From Vitreoscilla sp. (GTDB lineage: Bacteria; Pseudomonadota; Gammaproteobacteria; Burkholderiales; Burkholderiaceae), in NCBI GenBank assembly GCA_014378125.1, contig JACMOG010000591.1, positions 1-10,493 on the forward strand: 10,493 bases of DNA, in the 5' to 3' direction. A program made the translations under genes and the position numbers. Positions 1 to 4,995 of this stretch are shown piece by piece. The notes below the pieces were generated by a model. It did not search any database, was not told the origin of the DNA, and saw only the letters and a program-made list of their open reading frames with translations. How positions within the stretch are numbered: position 1 is the first letter of the stretch; each line of letters starts with the position of its first letter.

Positions 1-1
1 G

Positions 2-130
2 ACGGTGCCATGGGTCCCGCTGTGCGCGATCGGCGTGCTGCTGCTGCGACGCGGCGGCCTGGAGCGGGACGCGACGGCGGCCGTGCTCAGGGCGCCAACG
101 CGTCGTGCTGCGCCGTCAATGCCGACCTGA
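2..130 (+). CDS. C-terminal fragment of a possible membrane protein (5' end outside window)
   Basis: Reading from base 2 gives an open frame of 42 codons ending at TGA (128-130). The first 29 codons nearly all end in G or C, as the confirmed genes here do. The peptide starts with a hydrophobic stretch (VPWVPLCAIGVLLL), followed by a double Arg and a polar tail rich in Arg, Ala and Thr. That pattern fits a last transmembrane helix with a short cytoplasmic end. The family cannot be named from so little. The last 44 bases overlap the 3' end of the kinase gene on the other strand, a convergent tail-to-tail overlap. The alternative is that this is a chance open frame and the first 86 bases are intergenic. 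Confidence 0.4.
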   Translation, partial: TVPWVPLCAIGVLLLRRGGLERDATAAVLRAPTRRAAPSMPT

Positions 131-1811
131 GCGATGCGTTGTTCGCGCCCGGCGGCAGCTGCGCCAGCGCGGCGTTCACCAGCCGCAGTGCCATCTTGGT
201 GCCGCCCAGTTTCACCACGACCCGGGCCTGGTTCAGGGCCGCCCGCGCGATGCGCCGCGGGTCGGCGTGCGAGGACTGCAGCAGTGCCAGGTAGCGCTCG
301 CCCACGGCGTATGAGCACTGCAGGTCGCCGTACTGCGGAAGCCGGGTGGAGATCACCTCCAGCAGGTCGAGCCAGTCGTCGGTGCGGCCCTTGAAGCGCG
401 CCTCCAGCTCGTCGAACTTGGCCTCCAGCAGCCGGCTGAAGCCGTCGGGCTGGCGCAGCTTCTCGGGGTCGGCCGTCACGGCCACCGACAGGATCTCCAC
501 CAGCATGTCCTGCACCGCGGTCTCGCGCTGCACCGCGCGCTCGGCCAGTTGCTGCGCGTGGCGCGCCTCGGTCGCCTGCCACAGCGCTACGCCCAGGCCG
601 GCCGCGAGCGCCAGCTCGACGAGTGCCGAAGCGATCACGCCCGCGCGGTGGCGCGCCACGAATCGGGCGGCCAGGTACGTGCGGCCCTGCGGCCGCGCGA
701 TCACGGGACGGCCATCGAGATGGCGGCGGATGTCGTCGGCCAGCGCCTCGACGCTGGAGTAGCGCCCGGGAGTGTCCTTGTGCAGGGCCTTGGCCAGGAT
801 CGCGTCGATATCGCCGCGCAGCTGGCGGCGCCGCAAGGGGTCGGCCGCCCCGTCGCTGGCGCGCGGCACGCTGGCACGCGCGATGGCGTCCTCCAGCTCG
901 GCGGCGCCGCCGCGGCGCAGCTGGCAGGGCATGCGGCCGGCCAGCAGCAGGAACGCCACCACGCCGATGCTGTACACGTCGGGGGCCACGCCCAGCGGCT
1001 CGCCGCGGATCTGCACGGGGCTGGCGAACGCCGGCGTCAGGGCGCGGCCCCCCGCCTCGGTGAGCGCCGTCCGGTCGCCGGCGCCGTCGTCGATCAGCCG
1101 CGCGATGCCGAAGTCGAGCAGCTTCACCTGGCCCTGCGGCGTGACGACGATGTTGTGCGGCTTCAGGTCGCGATGCACCACCAGGCGCGCATGCGCATGC
1201 GCGACGGCCTCGCACACCTGCAGCAGCAGCGCCAGGCGCTCGTCCAGGGTGGCGCCGGATGCGTCGCAGGCCGTGTCGATCGGCTGGCCTTCCACCAGCT
1301 CCATCGCGAGCCAGGGCCGGCCGGCGGCGTCCAGCCCCGCGTCGTAGAGCCGGGCGATGTGCGTGTGTTCGAGCGTGGCGAGGATGTCGCGCTCGCGCGC
1401 CAGGCGTTCGGCGAAGCGGCCGCCCCAGGTCCACAGCGGCAGCTTGAGCGCGATCTCTCGCGCCGGCTGACCGTCGTCGCGCCGGGCGCGCCACACGGTG
1501 CTCATGCCACCTTGCCCCAGCGGCGCGATGATGCGCCACGGACCCACCAGCGCGCCCACGCTGGCGTCGGCGACGTGCGATGTCGGCGGAGGCGTGTCCA
1601 GCAGCGGCGGCAGCGCGCCGAGGAAGTCGTCGCTCTCGATGCTGGCCTGCCGCGACAGGATGCGCTCCACGGCCGATCGGCGCGCCGGCTCGATGTCGGT
1701 GCGCCACTGCAGCCACGCCCCACGGGCCGGCGCGGGCAGCGCGAGCGCCTCGTCCAGCAACGCACTGATCGCGGGCCAGTCGCCTTCGAGCTCTTGCAGG
1801 TCCATGTGCAT
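87..1811 (-). CDS. Transmembrane Hanks-type serine/threonine protein kinase
   Basis: This encodes a 574-residue eukaryotic-like Ser/Thr kinase predicted to phosphorylate cytoplasmic proteins from the inner membrane. Counting from the ATG at 1811, residues 1-85 form a helical N-terminal segment. The kinase domain spans about 90-365: glycine loop LGQGGMSTVW (98-107), ATP-binding Lys123 (EIALK), a likely helix-C Glu140, catalytic loop HRDLKPHN (213-220, Asp215), DFG (233-235) and DVYS (Asp278). One membrane helix lies at about 391-411, followed by a mostly helical C-terminal region of about 160 residues resembling degenerate TPR repeats. The activation-segment APE motif reads SPV: the usual Glu is Val266. 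Related kinases often have longer C-terminal sensor parts, so this one is short. The frame is open to 1910, but the coding-like sequence and family start fit ATG at 1811 or 1805. The ribosome site is weak. The Ala-rich gene lies 70 bp upstream on the same strand. Kinase identity is near certain; the substrate is unknown. Confidence 0.93.
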   Translation of the reverse strand: MHMDLQELEGDWPAISALLDEALALPAPARGAWLQWRTDIEPARRSAVERILSRQASIESDDFLGALPPLLDTPPPTSHVADASVGALVGPWRIIAPLGQGGMSTVWRARRDDGQPAREIALKLPLWTWGGRFAERLARERDILATLEHTHIARLYDAGLDAAGRPWLAMELVEGQPIDTACDASGATLDERLALLLQVCEAVAHAHARLVVHRDLKPHNIVVTPQGQVKLLDFGIARLIDDGAGDRTALTEAGGRALTPAFASPVQIRGEPLGVAPDVYSIGVVAFLLLAGRMPCQLRRGGAAELEDAIARASVPRASDGAADPLRRRQLRGDIDAILAKALHKDTPGRYSSVEALADDIRRHLDGRPVIARPQGRTYLAARFVARHRAGVIASALVELALAAGLGVALWQATEARHAQQLAERAVQRETAVQDMLVEILSVAVTADPEKLRQPDGFSRLLEAKFDELEARFKGRTDDWLDLLEVISTRLPQYGDLQCSYAVGERYLALLQSSHADPRRIARAALNQARVVVKLGGTKMALRLVNAALAQLPPGANNASLRSALTAQHDALAP

Positions 1812-1848
1812 CCCGGCTGTACGGATTCGACCCCGCGATCCGGACATT

Positions 1849-1866
1849 CTCGTCCGTGCGGACGAG
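1849..1866 (-). promoter_or_regulatory. Hairpin in the Ala-rich gene/kinase spacer
   Basis: A perfect 8-bp inverted repeat, CTCGTCCG and CGGACGAG with two bases between, lies 15 bases after the stop of the Ala-rich gene and 37 bases before the kinase ATG. As RNA it would form about seven pairs with a four-base loop. No T-run follows on the minus strand, so it is not a classical intrinsic terminator. The next bases contain another GTCCG copy, which could pair with the CGGAC arm instead. It may attenuate, stabilise or process the two-gene transcript, or be a DNA operator. Confidence 0.4.
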
Positions 1867-1881
1867 CCGGGCAACCGCGCC

Positions 1882-2346
1882 TCAGAGCAGGCTGGCGAGC
1901 GCCTTGCCACCGGCCGACGCGGCCATCACCGTGCCGCTGGCCAACTCCGACACGGCCTCGCCGGTGGCGCTGAGGCCCACCTCGGCGTAGTGGCCCAGGG
2001 CCTGGCCCACCGTCTTGGCTGTGGCGTAGAGCTCGCTGGCCCCGTCCGCCACGGCGCTGGCCACCGCCTCGCCGGCGCGCTCGATCGCCCGCGCGCCGCT
2101 CTCCACGGCGTGCCAGGCACCGACGGCCAGATCCTCCACCCCGTCGACCGCGGCCTCGCCGGCATGCTCCAGCGCATGCAGGGCCTTGCCGCTGAGCGAC
2201 ACGGTGGCGCTGACGCCCGCGGTGGCGGCCGTGGCGATGCCGGCCAGGGTGGCGGTGACGCCGGCGGCCGCCGCGGCCTCGACCCGCTCGGTCCGGGAAG
2301 ACGTCGTGGGCGTGGTGCTGCTGTTGCTGATGGTGGTGAGGGACAT
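1882..2346 (-). CDS. Ala-rich helical protein with Ser/Thr-rich N-terminal tail, unknown function
   Basis: The 154-residue product is not recognised. ATG at 2346 is chosen because AGGAG lies seven bases upstream; the frame is open to 2394 without a better site. Residues 2-19 carry 13 Ser/Thr. Residues 24-54 are a small-residue hydrophobic stretch (Ala, Gly, Thr, Val) that could be a glycine-zipper-like helix or hairpin in a membrane. Residues 55-154 are Ala/Glu/Gly-rich amphipathic helix with loosely repeated units (AGEAAVDGVEDLA and AGEAVASAVADGA). There is no Cys and no clear signal peptide. It resembles phasin-, LEA- or apolipoprotein-like surface-binding proteins only in general character. 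It precedes the kinase gene by 70 bp on the same strand, probably in the same transcript, which makes it a candidate kinase substrate or partner by inference. Confidence 0.75.
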   Translation of the reverse strand: MSLTTISNSSTTPTTSSRTERVEAAAAAGVTATLAGIATAATAGVSATVSLSGKALHALEHAGEAAVDGVEDLAVGAWHAVESGARAIERAGEAVASAVADGASELYATAKTVGQALGHYAEVGLSATGEAVSELASGTVMAASAGGKALASLL

Positions 2347-2472
2347 GAGGAGACTCCTGTCGTGCTGCGGTCGACGGGGGGTCCGACCATGCACCGATGC
2401 TAGGGCGCCCCCGGCGCGGCGTAAGCCCGATCAGGCGGGCGAAAGATGGTGCCGATACCTCGGGTCAACATT

Positions 2473-2525
2473 GTGTCGACGCCGACATCGTGCGGCGCCC
2501 TGCGCGCACACGTGGCGTGTCGACG
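2473..2525. repeat. 9-bp direct repeat with palindromic GTCGAC core
   Basis: GTGTCGACG occurs at 2473-2481 and again at 2517-2525, 44 bp apart, which is close to four helical turns. The core GTCGAC is itself a palindrome, so a dimeric regulator could bind each copy on the same DNA face. A third, shorter GTCGACG lies at 2370-2376. The copies are short and the region is GC-rich, so coincidence is possible. Confidence 0.3.
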
Positions 2526-2562
2526 ACCTGCACGCGGGTTTCCCCGCTCCGGTCGTTCGCCC

Positions 2563-2584
2563 GCCCCCCCGCCGCGGGGGGGGC
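2563..2584. promoter_or_regulatory. Strong GC hairpin in the divergent spacer
   Basis: GCCCCCCC (2563-2570) and GGGGGGGC (2577-2584) pair perfectly around a six-base loop. No T-run follows on either strand and no gene ends here, so it is not an obvious terminator. It may be a structured 5' leader element of the plus-strand gene or simply a homopolymer-prone patch. Base calls in such C/G runs are error-prone. Confidence 0.4.
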
Positions 2585-2686
2585 AGCGCGAAATACGACG
2601 GGCTAATGTTCGGTACACATCAGTTTGTCATCGTCCGTGCTCCGCGGATGAGATTCATTCCGGTCATCAACTCAGAGCCAGGCTTC

Positions 2687-3249
2687 ATGAACTTCTCCGC
2701 GCTTCTCAATTCGCGTTGCCCGTATCGGCCGCATCCGGCCGTCCTGGGGATCGCACTCGCACTCGCCGTGCTGTCCGTGTCCGCCCTGGCGTCGATCCAG
2801 GTCAAGGCGCCCGACTGCAAACGCGTGGAAGCGGCCGTCGCCGAAGTGCGCGGCAGCGCCGGCGTGGAACTGGTCACCCGCAACGCCATTCCCAACGAAC
2901 GTGGCGACACCATCGTCCACGCCAACCAGACCGTCCAGGGCCACCGGGGCTGGGGCTCGCAAGCCGTCATCAGTACGGGCCGCTCGGCAACACCTGGGGC
3001 TTCCACGCGATGACGGTGGTCAGCAACGCCGACCCGCTGCAGTTCGCCGAGGGCGAGCTGTGGGTGGTCGACGGGGATGCCGACGCCGATACCGAGTTCG
3101 ATGCCATCGACCTCGGCGGCGTAGCGCTGTCGTGGGGCCTGACCGGCTGGATCAATGCCAGCCAGGCGATCCTGCAGCAGGGCAGGGTCGACAGCCTGGA
3201 CGTCCAGGCCATCGATCAGGCGTTCAAGAACGCCTTCGGCGGCCTCTGA
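2687..3249 (+). pseudogene. Secreted protein of unknown family, broken by an apparent -1 frameshift
   Basis: From ATG 2687 the frame encodes a signal peptide (short n-region, then a hydrophobic core ending near SALAS) and a mature part up to about residue 93, with coding-like third positions. Near 2960-2970 the coding signal leaves this frame, which stops at 3013, and continues in the frame one base back. There the bases read as HQYGPLGNTWGFHAM and run to TGA 3247-3249, ending KNAFGGL. Repairing one missing base near 2967 gives a single protein of 187 residues. The mature protein has an acidic Asp-rich stretch (VDGDADADTEFDAIDLGG) and aromatic residues and looks exported to the periplasm or outside. 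Function is unknown. An in-frame ATG at 2648 is an alternative start; neither has a strong ribosome site. Alternatives are a sequencing error, or two coupled genes sharing an ATGA overlap at 3010-3013. The second is less likely because the second frame looks coding 42 bases upstream of that ATG. Confidence 0.6.
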
Positions 3250-3255
3250 ACCAGA

Positions 3256-3275
3256 CGCGCCGCTCGAGCGGCGCG
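3256..3275. terminator. Bidirectional hairpin terminator between convergent genes
   Basis: A perfect 20-bp palindrome, forming an 8-bp CGCGCCGC stem with a TCGA loop, fills most of the 31-bp gap between the stop of the secreted-protein locus (3249) and the stop of the ParA gene (3281). Its place between convergent genes fits a shared terminator. There is no T-run on either side, so release may need Rho or the stem may only protect 3' ends. Confidence 0.6.
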
Positions 3276-3280
3276 AGGCC

Positions 3281-4129
3281 TCAGGCGCGCGAGCGGAAGA
3301 CCGTGAACAGCCAGCCGAAGCGCTCGGCGCGTGGCGGCCGCGGGATCTCGCGGGCCGCACGGAACTCGGACGCCGGGCCGTTGGACACGGGCAGCGGCGC
3401 GCGCACGAGCGTGCGGCGGCGGGCGTTGGGCGAGATGGACGGCGCGGAGACCGGCACGGCCGCCTTCGACGTCGCCTCGATGCGCTCGGTGGCGAGCCAG
3501 CTGGCGTCCACCCAGTCGACGATGGGACGCCACTGCGCGAGGTCGGCCTCGACCTTGGCGGCCGGCACGTCGAACAGCGTGATCCCCTGGTCGGCGCTGC
3601 GCGGATAGACCTGCGATTCGCGCACCGAGCCGGCGTACACCAGCGCGTGCTGGTCGGCCCACGCCTGCATGCGCGCGGCGGCCTTCGTGCGCGCGTCGAG
3701 GCGCATGCCCACGATGGCGACCTTGCAGCGGCCGGCGGCCACGCGCGGCAGCGTCAGCAGTTCGGCATGGCATTCGAGCGCGGACTCGCGGTCGAAGATC
3801 GAATCGCCGACGGGGATCAGGATGGCATCCGAACTCATCACGATGCGGGCGAGGTCGTAGCCCTGCAAACCCCCCGGGGTGTCCAGCACCACGTGCGTGA
3901 TGCCGGCGGGCGGACGCATGACGCTGTTGGCGCTGAACGCCCAGCCGACGATGGTCCGGACCGCGGGCTGCGCGCCGCGACGGCGCAGCCAGGCCAGCGA
4001 CGATTGCTGGCGGTCGACATCCCCCAGCATCACATGAAGTCCGCGGCTGGCCAGGCAACCCGCCAACTGGGTCGCGAGCGTGCTCTTGCCGCTGCCGCCT
4101 TTGCGATTGATGATTGCGACTACGGGCAT
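3281..4129 (-). CDS. Orphan ParA/MinD-like ATPase
   Basis: The 282-residue product is a P-loop ATPase of the ParA/MinD superfamily, whose members position DNA, proteins or cell machinery by ATP-dependent dimerisation on the nucleoid or membrane. The deviant Walker A motif KGGSGKST is at 10-17 with the signature Lys10 and catalytic-type Lys15. GDVDRQQSS (36-44) is the A' segment and THVVLDTPGG (78-87, Asp83) is Walker B. The ATPase core ends near residue 215. A tail of about 65 residues rich in Pro, Arg and Ala follows and ends in a basic, aromatic segment (RAERFGWLFTVFRSRA). The start at ATG 4129 is set by the family N-terminus; an in-frame ATG at 4195 lies in non-coding-like sequence. No parB-like gene or parS-like repeat is visible nearby, so this is not a recognisable partition operon. 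The cargo is unknown. Confidence 0.9.
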   Translation of the reverse strand: MPVVAIINRKGGSGKSTLATQLAGCLASRGLHVMLGDVDRQQSSLAWLRRRGAQPAVRTIVGWAFSANSVMRPPAGITHVVLDTPGGLQGYDLARIVMSSDAILIPVGDSIFDRESALECHAELLTLPRVAAGRCKVAIVGMRLDARTKAAARMQAWADQHALVYAGSVRESQVYPRSADQGITLFDVPAAKVEADLAQWRPIVDWVDASWLATERIEATSKAAVPVSAPSISPNARRRTLVRAPLPVSNGPASEFRAAREIPRPPRAERFGWLFTVFRSRA

Positions 4130-4302
4130 GTTCGTTGAGGCGCAGCACGCCTTGCGAGAGGGATCAGCCACATCTAGGGAGACCGCGGGCACCATCCCCG
4201 CGTCTGCGCCGATTGTGCGGCTGTCGAGCTCGTCGACGCTGTCAGCGACCGCGCAAGAACGTAACCGATCGTTTGGCCGCGCGTGCTCGATGGGGCAGGC
4301 GC
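4130..4302 (-). promoter_or_regulatory. Likely promoter region of the ParA-like gene
   Basis: This 173-bp gap lies between the oxygenase stop (4303) and the ParA start. Its codon-position bias disappears in all frames and it is less GC-rich than the genes, as expected of intergenic DNA. Any ParA promoter independent of the upstream unit must be here. No clear -35/-10 pair and no hairpin followed by T residues was found. Confidence 0.35.
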
Positions 4303-4992
4303 TCAGTCGGCCTGCCAGAAGAACGTGAGCGTCAGGCGGCGGTCGGCCGGCGCCTGTCCGAAATACCCGGTGGCGCTGTGCACCATCGCCGCCTTGTAGA
4401 CGAGGAGGCGGTTGAAGGCGTTGTCCACGCGCGTCTCCTCCACCCAGGCGCCGGGCGGCAGGCCCCGGACGCGCAGCGCCTGCTCGAGGTTGTCGTGCGG
4501 CGGCGGGCACACGTTGCCGCCGAGCGCGCCGTTGGGGTATCGCAGGCGCCAGAAGCTGGTGCCGGCGGATGCTGGCGGGTCGGGATTCAGGTAGAGGACG
4601 GCCGCGTAGCGGCACAGGTCGCGCCGATCGGTATGCGGGCGCGGACCGCTCTCGGCAGCCCCCACCAGTTGCGCCACGTTGCAATCGAGGCGCGCGCCGC
4701 CCGGCGCCGTTGCCACGCGCAGGTTGGCGCAGCCCGTCGCGTCGCGCACCCACGCCTCGACGCGGGCGAGGTCGTCCGGGCCCAGCGCGGTGGGCAGGCG
4801 CATGCCGGGCCACGACTCGGGGCGGTGCGGGTAGCCGAGGTTCCAGCGGGGTTGCGCGAGCAGGTGCGACCGCACCGCGTGGGGGTCGGGCAGGACGGCC
4901 TCGGCGATCCAGAAGTTGACGCGTTGTTCGGGCGTCTCGCGGGCCAGCGTGGGCGCGCCGGGCGGTGGCAAGAGAGGGCGGGGTTCGATCAC
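4303..4992 (-). CDS. DUF6445-like predicted Fe(II)/2-oxoglutarate-dependent oxygenase
   Basis: The 229-residue protein resembles DUF6445-type proteins with a prolyl-4-hydroxylase-like double-stranded beta-helix fold. Such enzymes use Fe(II) and 2-oxoglutarate to hydroxylate an amino acid, peptide or small molecule. The iron-binding HxD is PHTD (His120, Asp122), the distal His is in VHSATGYFG (His205), and a basic residue for the 2-oxoglutarate carboxylate is in DRRLTLTF (Arg218/219). Spacing from HxD to distal His, about 83 residues, suits this fold. The N-terminal region (25-110) has the helical family layout (VLPDPHAVR, WPGMRLPTAL). It lacks a signal peptide, so it is cytoplasmic. The start is GTG at 4992, three bases after the TGA of the LuxR-type gene, so the two are probably co-transcribed and translationally coupled. 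The ribosome site is weak. The substrate cannot be told. Fold and metal site are inferred from motif order, not from a search. Confidence 0.75.
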   Translation of the reverse strand: MIEPRPLLPPPGAPTLARETPEQRVNFWIAEAVLPDPHAVRSHLLAQPRWNLGYPHRPESWPGMRLPTALGPDDLARVEAWVRDATGCANLRVATAPGGARLDCNVAQLVGAAESGPRPHTDRRDLCRYAAVLYLNPDPPASAGTSFWRLRYPNGALGGNVCPPPHDNLEQALRVRGLPPGAWVEETRVDNAFNRLLVYKAAMVHSATGYFGQAPADRRLTLTFFWQAD

Positions 4993-4995
4993 AGG

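Larger units (their letters stand above)
2347..2686. other. Divergent intergenic region (340 bp)
   Basis: This gene-free spacer separates the divergent starts at 2346 (-) and 2687 (+) and must hold both promoters. No convincing -35/-10 pair was found on either strand. It holds GTCGAC three times (2370, 2476 and 2520). Two copies sit in the 9-bp direct repeat GTGTCGACG at 2473-2481 and 2517-2525, spaced 44 bp. It also holds a GC hairpin at 2563-2584 and a small inverted repeat, GCCCG/CGGGC, at 2425-2440. The section from about 2585 to 2686 is less GC-rich than the rest (for example CTAATGTTC, TACACATCAG) and is the likeliest place for the plus-strand promoter. Confidence 0.6.

Noticed and set aside
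1186..1203. Perfect 18-bp palindrome of repeated GCATGC units
   Set aside because: It falls inside the kinase gene where the conserved His-Ala-His-Ala segment before the HRD motif forces a GCGCAT-type codon repeat, so protein sequence explains it.
1820..1840. tRNA T-arm-like sequence (GGGGTCGAATCCG on the minus strand)
   Set aside because: The loop does not match TTCRA with correctly paired flanks, and no acceptor, D-arm or anticodon stem was found around it.
549..1973. Long open frame (474 codons) on the plus strand opposite the kinase
   Set aside because: It is the complement shadow of a GC-rich gene; its peptide is Arg/Ala/His/Gly-rich with no recognisable domain, while the minus strand carries a full kinase.
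2440..2485. Minus-strand promoter with TTGACC as -35
   Set aside because: No acceptable -10 hexamer lies 16-18 bases downstream; the candidates there are TCTTTC and CTTTCG.
2620..3360. Minus-strand open frame of 246 codons opposite the secreted-protein locus
   Set aside because: It crosses the palindromic terminator and part of the ParA gene and lacks protein-like sequence; the plus-strand frames have the signal peptide and the coding-type third positions.
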